64,000 nt of DNA from Pradoshia sp. D12. Lineage in GTDB: Bacteria; Bacillota; Bacilli; Bacillales; Pradoshiaceae. How positions within the stretch are numbered: the first letter of the stretch is position 1; each line of letters begins with the position of its first letter. The stretch lies in contig NZ_CP044545.1 in assembly GCF_008935075.1 (NCBI RefSeq), positions 242,501 to 306,500 of the forward strand, in the 5' to 3' direction. Position numbers and translations under genes: made by a program. Of this stretch, positions 37,385 through 46,783 are shown in pieces. The notes under the pieces are model-generated. The model worked only from the letters and a program-made list of their open reading frames with translations, was not told the DNA's origin and did not search any database.

Positions 37385-37570
37385 ATGTTACGTATGAGTT
37401 ATCTGGATATTAAGCTGCTCGAGGAAAAAGCAAAAATAGAGGATGAGAATGCAAGAAGAGCTAGTTCAATCGTTTACCAGAATAACCAGATGAATATTTC
37501 ATTTTATCCGAAGGTTTCTCTAAAGTTAGATAAAAGGGCAATAAGGCGTGTCCTTTCTATCATTCGATAA
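37385..37570 (+). CDS. hypothetical 61-residue protein, first gene after the riboswitches
   Basis: Small, basic, soluble protein (MLRMSYLDIKLLEEKAKIED at the start, KLDKRAIRRVLSIIR at the end). AAGGGGG ten bases before the ATG is a strong ribosome site, and the gene is the first cistron under c-di-AMP control. No domain recognised. Probably linked to potassium uptake by position only. Confidence 0.65.
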   Translation: MLRMSYLDIKLLEEKAKIEDENARRASSIVYQNNQMNISFYPKVSLKLDKRAIRRVLSIIR

Positions 37571-37632
37571 ACAAATATGGGATATAGAAAGGACAGCTTT
37601 ATCCTTCAATGAGATTTAAGGGGGATTTAAAA

Positions 37633-38019
37633 GTGGGAAACGTGCTGATTATCGGCAAAGGCAATCTTTATACATCAGTGATTTCTAGTAATAGCTTCAG
37701 AACAAGGGCATTTGATGTATTGTCATATAAGCAATATTTTAAATCTCTTTACAACACGGAAAATGGAAACAGGAGAATAGATAACCAAATTGAAATGGAA
37801 AAGGAACTTTTGGTATATAACAAGGTTTATATTATTTCAGATTCCATCAATGAAGGGTTCGAATTGATTACCTTCTTTTCTAAATTGGGTACGAGAAAAA
37901 TCATTGTTGCGACACAATGCAGCAGGGATTATCAGCTTTACAAGAAGCTCGGCGCCAAACTTGTTTATATAAGTAAACCTGGAAGCAGCTCATATAGTTG
38001 GTTAACCAATCACCTTTAA
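37633..38019 (+). CDS. small Rossmann/RCK_N-like protein
   Basis: About 128 residues. The N-terminus VGNVLIIGKGN and the later strand-helix repeats (VYIISDSINEGFELITFF; KIIVATQCSRDYQLYKKLGAKLVYIS) resemble a TrkA-N/RCK domain of K+-channel regulators, but the GxGxxG and acidic NAD-ribose position are not complete. GTG 37633 is preferred (AAGGGGG at 37618-37624); an ATG at 37609 would place that site inside the gene. Possibly a regulatory subunit for K+ transport. Confidence 0.6.
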   Translation: MGNVLIIGKGNLYTSVISSNSFRTRAFDVLSYKQYFKSLYNTENGNRRIDNQIEMEKELLVYNKVYIISDSINEGFELITFFSKLGTRKIIVATQCSRDYQLYKKLGAKLVYISKPGSSSYSWLTNHL

Positions 38020-38066
38020 CCTTTAGCTGTGGATTAAAAAATTAATTTTATGAAAGGAAGGTTCTT

Positions 38067-38171
38067 GTGGATTTTATTTCAATTGGATTAGCAGTAGGTT
38101 CATTTCTACTATTTTGGGGATTTATCAAATTTTGTGACAATGTGATTGAGGAACGAGGGGTAGAAAAATGA
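38067..38171 (+). CDS. 34-residue single-pass membrane peptide upstream of kdpF
   Basis: GTG 38067 to TGA 38171 reads MDFISIGLAVGSFLLFWG as one membrane helix, then a short charged tail ending IEERGVEK. GAAAGGAAGG gives a good ribosome site. Its stop overlaps the kdpF start (ATGA), so it is translated with kdpF. It is not KdpF itself; I do not recognise a named family. It may be an extra small subunit of the Kdp ATPase. Confidence 0.65.
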   Translation: MDFISIGLAVGSFLLFWGFIKFCDNVIEERGVEK

Positions 38172-38245
38172 TCTTTATAGGAATTGTTGTAGGTGGACTT
38201 GCGATTTACTTGGTTGATGCCTTAATTCATCCAGAGAGATATTAA
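38168..38245 (+). CDS. kdpF: KdpF, small stabilising subunit of the Kdp K+ ATPase
   Basis: Twenty-five residues: MIFIGIVVGGLAIYLVDALI as one helix, then HPERY. The A-L-I-H-P-E ending is the KdpF signature. KdpF stabilises the KdpABC complex in the membrane. The gene is too short for ordinary gene finding. It overlaps the previous peptide gene and lies about 30 bases before kdpA. Confidence 0.9.
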   Translation: MIFIGIVVGGLAIYLVDALIHPERY

Positions 38246-38274
38246 TTTATTAAAACACTATGGGGGAAAGAATA

Positions 38275-39948
38275 ATGGATTTTATACAAATAGCATTGGT
38301 ATTAGCAGTTCTTTTATTGCTTGCTATACCTATGGGGCGCTACATAGCCCGTGCTTTCTCTTTGGAAGAGACAAAGCTTGATCGAGCATTTGGCGGAATA
38401 GAGAAAATAATTTATAAGCTGTCAGGAATTTCGCAAGGGAATATGAAATGGAAGCAATACGCAAAGGCTTTATTGGTTAGTAATATAGCAATGTTTGCTA
38501 TATGTTATATAATCGTTCGTCTACAAGGTGTTTTACCGGGAAATCCAAGTGGGATTGCTTCAATGGATCCGTTCTTATCTTTTAATACAGTAGCGAGTTT
38601 TTTAACCAATACTAATTTACAACACTATAGCGGAGAATCAGGATTATCTTATTTATCACAAATGATGGTTATTATCTTTCTGATGTTTACAACACCAGCG
38701 ACAGGAATTGCTTTATGTATCGCCTTTATGAGAGGCCTGACAGGGCAAAAAAGCATAGGTAACTTTTATGTGGATTTAATCCGTGCCCATACACGTATTC
38801 TGATCCCGCTTTCCATCCTGGTTGGAATCGTGCTAGTAGGTCAGGGAGTTCCGCAAACAATAGGGCCGACGATTACAGCTACGACCCTGGAGGGTGCCGA
38901 ACAGCAGATTGCGCGTGGACCTGTTGCAGCTTTGGAATCTATTAAGCATTTAGGGACTAATGGCGGGGGATTTTTCGGTGTAAACTCTGCACATCCATTT
39001 GAGAATCCAACACCACTCACGAACGTTATTGAAATCTTATCCATGTTTTTACTACCAGCTTCACTGCCAATCGCTTTTGGACATATGGCTAGAAGCCGTA
39101 AGCAAGGTTGGATTTTATTCAGCGCGATGGGAATTATGTTTCTTGCGTTCTTATCATTAGCCTATTTTAGTGAAGCAAATGGAAATCCAGCGCTTCGAGA
39201 AATCGGCCTATCCCAATCAGATGGAAGTATGGAAGGGAAGGAAGTGAGGTTTGGAATTGCCCAAAGTGCTCTATTTACAACAGTTACAACAGCTGCAACG
39301 ACAGGCACAGTAAACAATATGCATGATACGTTAACCCCGCTTGGAGGGTTGGTTCCATTGGGAGAAATGATGTTGAATTGTGTATTTGGCGGGGACGGTG
39401 TTGGAACTGTAAATATTTTAATGTATGCCATTCTTGCTGTTTTCTTAGCAGGATTAATGGTTGGGCGAACACCAGAATTTTTAGGGCGTAAAATCGAAGC
39501 GAAAGAAATGAAATTAATAGCCATTACCATTTTAATACATCCATTAATCATTCTGGCTCCATCGGCCATTGCGCTGGCAACAGAAATGGGGTCATCAGCG
39601 ATTTCAAATTCAGGGTTCCATGGAATCACTCAAGTCATCTATGAATTCACTTCATCTGCAGCGAACAATGGATCAGGATTTGAAGGCTTAGGTGATAATA
39701 CACCGTTTTGGAATATATCTACAGGGTTAGTTATGTTATTTGGCCGCTATTTCTCCATGATTGCCATGCTTGCAGTAGCTGGATCGTTACTAAATAAAAA
39801 ACCTGTTCCGGAAACGATTGGTACGTTTAAATCAGATAACATCACATTCATCGTTCTTCTGGTGACTACGGTTTTAATCGTAGGGGCATTAACATTCTTC
39901 CCAGTTATCACGCTCGGACCAATTGCGGAGTATTTATCGATTCGCTAA
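38275..39948 (+). CDS. kdpA: potassium-transporting ATPase subunit KdpA
   Basis: K+-binding and translocating subunit, 557 residues, about ten membrane segments. The selectivity-filter-like loops are visible (LTNTNLQHYSGESGLSY; LGTNGGGFFGVNSAHPFENP; TGTVNNMHDTLTPLGG; SAANNGSGFEGL). ATG 38275 is chosen because GGGGGAA lies just upstream; an in-frame ATG at 38260 would overlap that site. Part of kdpFABC. Confidence 0.97.
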   Translation: MDFIQIALVLAVLLLLAIPMGRYIARAFSLEETKLDRAFGGIEKIIYKLSGISQGNMKWKQYAKALLVSNIAMFAICYIIVRLQGVLPGNPSGIASMDPFLSFNTVASFLTNTNLQHYSGESGLSYLSQMMVIIFLMFTTPATGIALCIAFMRGLTGQKSIGNFYVDLIRAHTRILIPLSILVGIVLVGQGVPQTIGPTITATTLEGAEQQIARGPVAALESIKHLGTNGGGFFGVNSAHPFENPTPLTNVIEILSMFLLPASLPIAFGHMARSRKQGWILFSAMGIMFLAFLSLAYFSEANGNPALREIGLSQSDGSMEGKEVRFGIAQSALFTTVTTAATTGTVNNMHDTLTPLGGLVPLGEMMLNCVFGGDGVGTVNILMYAILAVFLAGLMVGRTPEFLGRKIEAKEMKLIAITILIHPLIILAPSAIALATEMGSSAISNSGFHGITQVIYEFTSSAANNGSGFEGLGDNTPFWNISTGLVMLFGRYFSMIAMLAVAGSLLNKKPVPETIGTFKSDNITFIVLLVTTVLIVGALTFFPVITLGPIAEYLSIR

Positions 39949-39979
39949 TAAAGAAAAAAGAAGGTAAAGGAGTATTCTA

Positions 39980-42019
39980 ATGAACACAAAGCGTAAAGCG
40001 GCGATTAATAACGCTATAGTCAAGCGTGCTTTAATAGATGCTTTTAAAAAGCTGGACCCGCGTCTGATGGCTAAAAATCCAGTCATGTTTGTAGTAGAGG
40101 TTGGGTTTGTTATCACCCTAATCCTGACCATTTTCCCCACCCTATTTGGAGGGGGAGCGAGTTCAATTTACAACGGGAGTGTAAGTGCAATCTTACTTCT
40201 TACCATTCTATTCGCTAACTTTGCGGAATCTTTAGCAGAAGGAAGAGGTAAGGCACAAGCTGAAAGCTTGAAAAAGACAAAACAAGATACAAGTGCCAGA
40301 TTGCTTTTGAAAGATGGATCAACCAAAATGGTCCAATCAACTGAATTGAGAAAAGGGGATATAGTTGTTGTCAAAGCAACTGAATTGATTCCTGGTGATG
40401 GGGAAATTGTAGAAGGGGTAGCCTCTGTTGATGAATCAGCAATAACAGGTGAATCTGCACCGGTTATTAAAGAATCTGGTGGAGATTTCAGCTCAGTCAC
40501 CGGCGGTACACGAGTAATTAGTGACAGGCTAAAGATTCGAGTGACGACGGATCCAGGTGAATCCTTCCTTGATCGTATGATTCATTTGGTTGAAGGAGCT
40601 AAGCGCCAAAAAACACCGAATGAAATTGCATTAAATACATTGCTCGTCAGCTTAACGTTGATATTCTTAATTGTTTGTACGACCCTGGTTCCAATCGCCT
40701 CCTATGTTGGAGTGACTATACCAATCGCAACTTTGGTAGCCTTACTTGTTTGTTTGATTCCTACGACGATTGGGGGACTGCTTTCAGCGATTGGAGTCGC
40801 CGGGATGGACCGAGTTACTCAATTTAATGTAATTGCTATGTCAGGTAAAGCAGTGGAGGCGGCTGGGGATATTAATACGATAATTCTCGATAAAACAGGA
40901 ACGATAACCTATGGGAACCGGATGGCTACAGCATTTGTGTCCGTTGGAAAAGCAGATCAAATAGAGCTGAATAAAGCCGCACAAGCTAGCTCTCTTCATG
41001 ATGAGACTCCTGAGGGACGCTCGATCATTGAGCTGGCAAAAAAATCAGGTGTTTTAGAAACTGTGGGCCATGAAATTGATTCCGAAGGCGTTGAATTTAA
41101 AGCGGAAACACGGATGAGCGGAACGGACTTTGCGGATGGAGGGAGAATTAGAAAAGGGGCCGTAGATGCTATTAAAGAATATGTGACCGCTCAGGGAGGG
41201 ACTGTACCAAAGGATCTTGATAGTAAAACAAAAACAATCGCAATGGAAGGTGGCACACCGCTTGCAGTAGCAGAAGGTAATAAAATTCTAGGCTTAATAT
41301 ATTTAAAAGATACCGTCAAACCGGGAATGAAAGAACGATTTGACGAATTACGAAAAATGGGGATAAGAACGGTCATGTGTACAGGGGATAACCCACTGAC
41401 CGCCGCAACGATCGCTCGTGAGGCGGGGGTGGATGATTTTATCTCTGAGGCAAAACCCGAAGATAAGATTTCCGTTATTAAAAAGGAACAAGCCGAAGGA
41501 AAGCTGGTAGCGATGACAGGAGACGGAACGAATGATGCACCGGCACTCGCGCAGGCTGATGTTGGCCTTGCGATGAATAGCGGAACGATTGCGGCAAAAG
41601 AGGCGGCGAACATGGTTGACTTAGATTCTGACCCAACGAAGATCATTGAAGTAGTAGCCATCGGTAAGCAACTGTTAATGACAAGAGGTGCTTTGACTAC
41701 GTTCAGTATTGCTAATGATGTTGCGAAATACTTTGCGATTATCCCAGCTATGTTTATGGTAGCAATCCCGCAAATAGGGGCACTAAATATTATGAATCTA
41801 AATACACCACAAAGCGCGATTCTATCCGCTCTCATCTTTAACGCAATTATCATCCCATTGCTTATACCACTGGCAATGAAGGGTGTTAAATATGTGCCGA
41901 TGAGTTCTACAAAACTATTAAATCGTAACCTCACGATTTTTGGATTCGGGGGAGTCATTGTTCCGTTTATCGGTATTAAGGTAATCGATTCTCTGCTTAT
42001 GGTCATGAATTTTGTTTAA
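39980..42019 (+). CDS. kdpB: potassium-transporting P-type ATPase subunit KdpB
   Basis: Catalytic P-type ATPase, 679 residues. DKTGT phosphorylation motif (Asp near 304), TGES actuator loop ([15 protein letters not shown]), TGDNPLTA and [16 protein letters not shown] hinge motifs are all intact. Energises high-affinity K+ uptake through KdpA. Spacing to kdpA is 31 bases with AAGGTAAAGGAG upstream. Confidence 0.98.
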   Translation: MNTKRKAAINNAIVKRALIDAFKKLDPRLMAKNPVMFVVEVGFVITLILTIFPTLFGGGASSIYNGSVSAILLLTILFANFAESLAEGRGKAQAESLKKTKQDTSARLLLKDGSTKMVQSTELRKGDIVVVKATELIPGDGEIVEGVASVDESAITGESAPVIKESGGDFSSVTGGTRVISDRLKIRVTTDPGESFLDRMIHLVEGAKRQKTPNEIALNTLLVSLTLIFLIVCTTLVPIASYVGVTIPIATLVALLVCLIPTTIGGLLSAIGVAGMDRVTQFNVIAMSGKAVEAAGDINTIILDKTGTITYGNRMATAFVSVGKADQIELNKAAQASSLHDETPEGRSIIELAKKSGVLETVGHEIDSEGVEFKAETRMSGTDFADGGRIRKGAVDAIKEYVTAQGGTVPKDLDSKTKTIAMEGGTPLAVAEGNKILGLIYLKDTVKPGMKERFDELRKMGIRTVMCTGDNPLTAATIAREAGVDDFISEAKPEDKISVIKKEQAEGKLVAMTGDGTNDAPALAQADVGLAMNSGTIAAKEAANMVDLDSDPTKIIEVVAIGKQLLMTRGALTTFSIANDVAKYFAIIPAMFMVAIPQIGALNIMNLNTPQSAILSALIFNAIIIPLLIPLAMKGVKYVPMSSTKLLNRNLTIFGFGGVIVPFIGIKVIDSLLMVMNFV

Positions 42020-42050
42020 AAATAACTAATAAAGTAAAGGTGACGTATAC

Positions 42051-42608
42051 ATGTTGAAAAATTTGAGGGTAAGTCTGGTACTACTTCTTATATGCGGGAT
42101 CATGTATCCTTTGGCGATGACAGGGGTATCACAGCTGATTTTCCCAGCTAAAGCCGATGGCAGTGTGATCGAAGCTAAAGACGGGGATGTGGTAGGTTCT
42201 GAATTGATTGGGCAGAGTTTTAAGGATGCGAAATACTTCATGAGCCGTGTATCTTCTATTGAATATAATGCTTCTGGATCAGGGTCAGGAAATTATGCAC
42301 CATCTAATGAGGATATGATTGAGCGGACTAAAAACGATATAAAGGCATTTTTAGAAAATAACCCTGATGTGCAAAAAGAAGATATTCCGGCAGATCTTTT
42401 AACAAATTCAGGTTCAGGTTTGGATCCGCATATTTCACCGATGGCAGCGAAGATTCAAGTACCGAGAATTGCTGATGTCAGGGACATGGATGAAGAGCAA
42501 TTAGAGTCCCTTATTATAAAAAATACGGATGGAAGGCAATATGGGATATTAGGAGAACCGCGGGTAAATGTATTACAGCTAAATATGGAGCTTGATAGAT
42601 TGAAATAA
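42051..42608 (+). CDS. kdpC: potassium-transporting ATPase subunit KdpC
   Basis: One hundred eighty-five residues. One N-terminal membrane helix (about 8-28), then the extracytoplasmic domain with GSELIGQSFKDAKYF, the SSIEYNASGSGSGNYAPSN stretch and SGSGLDPHISP, the KdpC signature. Required for assembly and K+ affinity of KdpB/KdpA. AAGGTGA precedes the ATG. Confidence 0.96.
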   Translation: MLKNLRVSLVLLLICGIMYPLAMTGVSQLIFPAKADGSVIEAKDGDVVGSELIGQSFKDAKYFMSRVSSIEYNASGSGSGNYAPSNEDMIERTKNDIKAFLENNPDVQKEDIPADLLTNSGSGLDPHISPMAAKIQVPRIADVRDMDEEQLESLIIKNTDGRQYGILGEPRVNVLQLNMELDRLK

Positions 42609-42615
42609 GGAAGAA

Positions 42616-42655
42616 GGAGAAAGGGAGAGTATCGTATACCAGCTCTCCTTTTCTT
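42616..42655 (+). terminator. possible terminator between kdpC and the KdpD-like gene
   Basis: AAGGGAGAG / CTCTCCTTTT stem with a 14-base loop and T-rich tail. May reduce read-through into the sensor gene. Confidence 0.55.
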
Positions 42656-42681
42656 GTCTGTAGAAAGATAGGGGTGAAAGC

Positions 42682-45012
42682 ATGGTCGAATTTCGCAGAA
42701 AAACTCCCGAAGAATTTTTACAATCGATTTATGAAGTGAAACGAGGAAGGCTGAAAATTATTCTCGGGGCGGTTTCTGGATCGGGAAAGACCTATCATAT
42801 GTTATTGGATGGGAATGTATTGAAGAAGAGATCGATTGATGTTGTGATTGGAATAATCAGTCCATCCAATCGTCCTAAAACAATTGAACAAATCGGGGAT
42901 TTGGAGACGATTCGACCAATTGAATGGGTGGAGAACGGAAAAGTAAAACAGGATTTAGATATTGAAGCCATTAAAGAAAGAAATCCAGAAGTTGTTCTTG
43001 TTGATATCTTGTCACATCGCAACCGCTCAGATGCACCGCATAAGTCAAGACTTGAAGATGTAGTAGAGCTAATGAACCACAATATTAGTGTAATTACAAC
43101 GATGAACATTTACGAATTAAATGGAGTTAGAGAGATTGTTGAAAAACTGTTAGGCATTAAAGTACAGGTGGATCATTGTGTACCGGATGACACCCTTGCG
43201 ATGGCAGATGAGGTTAAGCTTTTGGATGTAACGCCTGACCAAATTCTTAATCGTTTACAGGATGGCAACATAGACCGGGTATTAAAAGAGAAATTATTTA
43301 AACGAGCAAATTTGGCAGTATTACGCGAGCTTGCCTTACGCCATTTAGCAGGTGAAGTAAATGACGAACTGGATGAATATCGAGAACAGCAAGGATTGAT
43401 AGGACCATCCGGAGCATCGGAGAGAATTCTTGTTACCGTTCAATATCACTGGAATGGCTCAATTTTAGTACGTAGAGGACAACAAGTTGCCAAACGTTTG
43501 GGTGGTGAGCTATTAGTCGTATGTTTCCTTTCACAGGATAGAAAGCTTTCAAAGGAGGAGCAAACCTTTAGAAGATCTATTAAAAAGTTAGTTCATAAAG
43601 TTGGAGGTGAGTTTGAAGAATTTTCTATTGCTCGAACGGATGCAGCCGAGGAAATCGTCACCTATGCAACTGACAAGAAAATTACCAAAATTGTAATAGG
43701 CCATTCTAAAAGAAGCCGTCTGGAAGAAATCATAAACGGCTCGGTCATTAATAAAATTCTGCGAAGTACGCAAAACATAGATATTTTGGTTGTAGCTGAC
43801 CGAACAGATAAAAGCGGGAAAAGGGTAATACCTGCTAAATTGGGAGACGACAATAAAACCAATCCATACCGTCGCTTATCAAATCGAGAAGTGGAAGAGC
43901 GGATTGGAAAAATGAAGCGTGGACAATTAAAGGTTTATATTGGGGCAGCTCCAGGTGTCGGGAAGACGTATACGATGCTGCGTGAGGCTAACGAGTTGAA
44001 GAAAAACGGAATAGATGTCGTAATTGGTTTGCTTGAAACACATGGTAGGAAAGAAACACTTGATCAAGTCGGAAGCTTGGAAATGATGCCACGAATGAAA
44101 ATTAACTATAAAAATGTTGTGATTGAAGAAATGGATGTAGATGCCATTATAAAGAGAAATCCCGAGGTGGTACTAGTTGATGAATTGGCTCATACCAACG
44201 TACCAGGCAGCAATCATAAAAAACGTTATGAAGATGTTGAAGAGATTATAAAATCAGGGATTTCGGTCATCTCAACCATGAACATTCAGCATTTAGAAAG
44301 TTTAAATGACAGTATTGAACAAATTACAGGAGTGCGGGTACGGGAAACAGTACCCGATCAAGTTCTCCGAATGGCAGATGAGATTGAGCTTATTGATATT
44401 TCTCCAAAGGAGTTGCAGCAACGTATGCTGGAGGGGAATATATACGCAAAGGAAAAAGTAGAACAGGCACTGAATCATTTTTTTAAAACGTATAATTTAA
44501 TCGCATTAAGAGAACTCGCCCTTCGTGAAGTCGCTGATGATGTTGATGAGAGACTAGAATTATTGGAACGTAACCGTACTTTAAGAGGACCGTGGCGAAA
44601 ACAAGAGGTTATCTTTGTTTGTGTAAATTTACGCGGGAACAGTGAGCGTTTAATTCGACGTGGTTTTCGAACTGCTTATCGGTTGAAGGCTAACTGGTAT
44701 GTGGGTTATGTAAAGGAGCATTCTGTTCTAACAGACGAAGAACAATCCAAAATAAAGAACTTGCAGTTTTTAACCGAAAGACTGGGCGGGCTTTTTGAAC
44801 TATACGAAACTTCCCATCGAAGAAAAGTTGTTGAAGAATTGGTAGAACGATTAAATGACAAAGAGGCAACTCAAGTGTTTATAGGACAATCGACACAGAC
44901 AAGAATGGAAGAGATCGTAAGAGGTTCGGTTGTCCAAAAGCTATTGCGTTTAGTCCGTCATTTAGATGTATTAATCATTGCAGATCAAAAACCTGATAAA
45001 AAGATGGACTAA
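42682..45012 (+). CDS. double KdpD sensor-module protein lacking a histidine kinase
   Basis: Cytoplasmic protein of 776 residues made of two tandem copies of the KdpD N-terminal region, each a P-loop KdpD domain plus a USP-like domain. Module 1 (about 1-390) has a changed Walker A GAVSGSGKT and VVLVDILSHRN. Module 2 (about 394-776) has canonical GAAPGVGKT and VVLVDELAHTNVPGS. No membrane segments, HisKA or ATPase domains follow, and no kdpE is present. USP domains of KdpD bind c-di-AMP in other Firmicutes. It probably tunes the Kdp pump or another K+ system rather than acting as a sensor kinase. Confidence 0.9.
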   Translation: MVEFRRKTPEEFLQSIYEVKRGRLKIILGAVSGSGKTYHMLLDGNVLKKRSIDVVIGIISPSNRPKTIEQIGDLETIRPIEWVENGKVKQDLDIEAIKERNPEVVLVDILSHRNRSDAPHKSRLEDVVELMNHNISVITTMNIYELNGVREIVEKLLGIKVQVDHCVPDDTLAMADEVKLLDVTPDQILNRLQDGNIDRVLKEKLFKRANLAVLRELALRHLAGEVNDELDEYREQQGLIGPSGASERILVTVQYHWNGSILVRRGQQVAKRLGGELLVVCFLSQDRKLSKEEQTFRRSIKKLVHKVGGEFEEFSIARTDAAEEIVTYATDKKITKIVIGHSKRSRLEEIINGSVINKILRSTQNIDILVVADRTDKSGKRVIPAKLGDDNKTNPYRRLSNREVEERIGKMKRGQLKVYIGAAPGVGKTYTMLREANELKKNGIDVVIGLLETHGRKETLDQVGSLEMMPRMKINYKNVVIEEMDVDAIIKRNPEVVLVDELAHTNVPGSNHKKRYEDVEEIIKSGISVISTMNIQHLESLNDSIEQITGVRVRETVPDQVLRMADEIELIDISPKELQQRMLEGNIYAKEKVEQALNHFFKTYNLIALRELALREVADDVDERLELLERNRTLRGPWRKQEVIFVCVNLRGNSERLIRRGFRTAYRLKANWYVGYVKEHSVLTDEEQSKIKNLQFLTERLGGLFELYETSHRRKVVEELVERLNDKEATQVFIGQSTQTRMEEIVRGSVVQKLLRLVRHLDVLIIADQKPDKKMD

Positions 45013-45105
45013 GTTAACCGCCAAATTTAGAAAAGCATATAAACTAATCGGTCGGGCATTCTAAAGCAGAGCAGGAAGTATGAATAACTGATGAGGGGGT
45101 AAGCG

Positions 45106-45519
45106 GTGAATATAGCCTTTTTTCTAATCCCAAAAAGAGAAGTAGCCTTCGTTAAATATGAGTCCACGATGAGACAAGCGTTGGAAAAAATGGAGTTTCA
45201 CAAATACTCTGCAGTTCCCATTATCGATAACCATGGAAGATATGTTGGCACCTTAACAGAGGGGGACTTACTCTGGAAAATGAAAAACACCCCTGACTTA
45301 TCATTCGAAAACACCCATAAAACGAAACTGAAAGACATAAAACCAAAGCGTTATAATGAACCGATTCATATTGATGCTGATATGGAAAGTATTCTTTTAA
45401 GGGCAATGGAGCAGAATTTTGTCCCTGTTATTGATGACGCGGGCATTTTTATTGGAATTATTAGAAGAAGAGAAATCATAGAATACTGTGCTAAGGGGAT
45501 TTTCGAGAAAAAAGCATAA
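45106..45519 (+). CDS. CBS-domain pair protein
   Basis: One hundred thirty-seven residues consisting of two CBS motifs (MRQALEKMEFHKYSAVPIID...GTLTEGDLLW and ESILLRAMEQNFVPVIDDAG...GIIRRREIIEY). CBS pairs bind adenine nucleotides; relatives such as B. subtilis DarB bind c-di-AMP. Following the c-di-AMP-controlled kdp genes, a c-di-AMP or ATP sensing role is plausible but unproved. GTG start with GAGGGGG upstream. Confidence 0.85.
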   Translation: MNIAFFLIPKREVAFVKYESTMRQALEKMEFHKYSAVPIIDNHGRYVGTLTEGDLLWKMKNTPDLSFENTHKTKLKDIKPKRYNEPIHIDADMESILLRAMEQNFVPVIDDAGIFIGIIRRREIIEYCAKGIFEKKA

Positions 45520-45844
45520 AATTAATAGTAATAGTGTACTGTTTAACTTTTATTACCTTTCGCAAGGAATTATTTTATTACCATACAATAAGAGAGTCAA
45601 AAGTTAATGTTCAGTATAATCAGCAGTCACATAAGCTTTCTAACACGACTGCCTTGATTATAAGGTAATCTTTTAGAATTGACGGTTTAACAGCCCTATA
45701 TTCTATAAAAAGTTCATACATACATAAAAAGGTGAATTTAAAAGATTGTTTCCTGTAAAAAAGGGAGCAGTCTTTTTTTATCAATAAGATGTAGTCGGTG
45801 TTTCTCGAGGTAAATAATAATTCGGTAATTTCTGAAAAAATAGA

Positions 45845-45901
45845 TTGACAAAAGTAGGAAAAGAAATTATATTTAACTACGTATTGATAATCATTATCAA
45901 T
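45845..45901 (+). promoter_or_regulatory. sigma-A promoter with overlapping Fur box
   Basis: TTGACA (45845-45850), 17 bases, then TATATT (45868-45873). A perfect Fur 7-1-7 palindrome TGATAATCATTATCA covers 45885-45899, at or just past the start site. Iron-loaded Fur would block transcription of the siderophore transporter. The 300 bases before it, after the CBS gene, hold nothing else I can support. Confidence 0.9.
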
Positions 45902-45937
45902 TAAATTGGGCTATATATCCTTTTAAGGAGGTTTACT

Positions 45938-46783
45938 ATGAATCGCCTCTATACAGATCGTTTGAACATTGGGTACGGGGAAGAATTAATTGTAAAGGAT
46001 CTCAGTGTAGAAATACCTGACCGGAAAATAACGACAATCATTGGCTCTAATGGGTGTGGGAAATCAACTTTATTGAAAGCCATTACACGCATTATATCTC
46101 ATCAATCAGGCGACGTCGTTTTGGATGGGAAAAGTATCTTAAGTAATAATACAAAGATTCTTGCACAAAAAATGGCCATCCTTCCTCAGTCACCAGAAAG
46201 TGCAAGCGGACTTACAGTAGGTGAACTAGTTTCCTATGGAAGGTTTCCTTATCAAAAGGGATTTGGTCGTTTAACTAAAAAAGATTATGAGGTAATTGAC
46301 TGGGCACTTGAGGTTACTGGAACGATAGATTACAAGTTTCGTCCGGTAGATGCCCTATCAGGCGGTCAGCGCCAACGTGTTTGGATTGCCATGGCACTAG
46401 CCCAGGAGACAGAAATCATCTTTCTCGACGAGCCAACCACCTATTTAGACATGGCTCATCAGTTAGAGGTCTTAGAGCTTTTACAAAAACTGAATCAAGA
46501 ACAAGCACGTACCATTGTGATGGTCTTGCATGATTTAAACCAGGCAGCACGTTTTGCTGATTATATGATTGCCTTAAAAGATGGCCGAGTTGTAAAAGCC
46601 GGGTCCTGCGAGGAAGTGATTACTCCCGCTGTACTCAGAAAAGTATTCCATATTGATGCCCAAATAGGGAGAGATCCACGAACAAATAAACCAATGTGCC
46701 TTACTTATAACTTATTAAAAGGAGAACCCAAACATGAAAAAATGGATATTCCCGTTTATGCTGCTCTCAGTGTTAATTATTAG
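45938..46783 (+). CDS. iron-siderophore ABC transporter, ATPase subunit (FecE/FhuC type)
   Basis: Two hundred eighty-one residues. Walker A GSNGCGKST, signature LSGGQRQR, Walker B IIFLDEPTTYLD and switch His VLHDLNQA are intact. Energises uptake of a ferric siderophore. AAGGAGG precedes the ATG. It is unusual that the ATPase is first in the operon and that its 3' end overlaps the next gene by 50 bases. Confidence 0.95.
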   Translation: MNRLYTDRLNIGYGEELIVKDLSVEIPDRKITTIIGSNGCGKSTLLKAITRIISHQSGDVVLDGKSILSNNTKILAQKMAILPQSPESASGLTVGELVSYGRFPYQKGFGRLTKKDYEVIDWALEVTGTIDYKFRPVDALSGGQRQRVWIAMALAQETEIIFLDEPTTYLDMAHQLEVLELLQKLNQEQARTIVMVLHDLNQAARFADYMIALKDGRVVKAGSCEEVITPAVLRKVFHIDAQIGRDPRTNKPMCLTYNLLKGEPKHEKMDIPVYAALSVNY

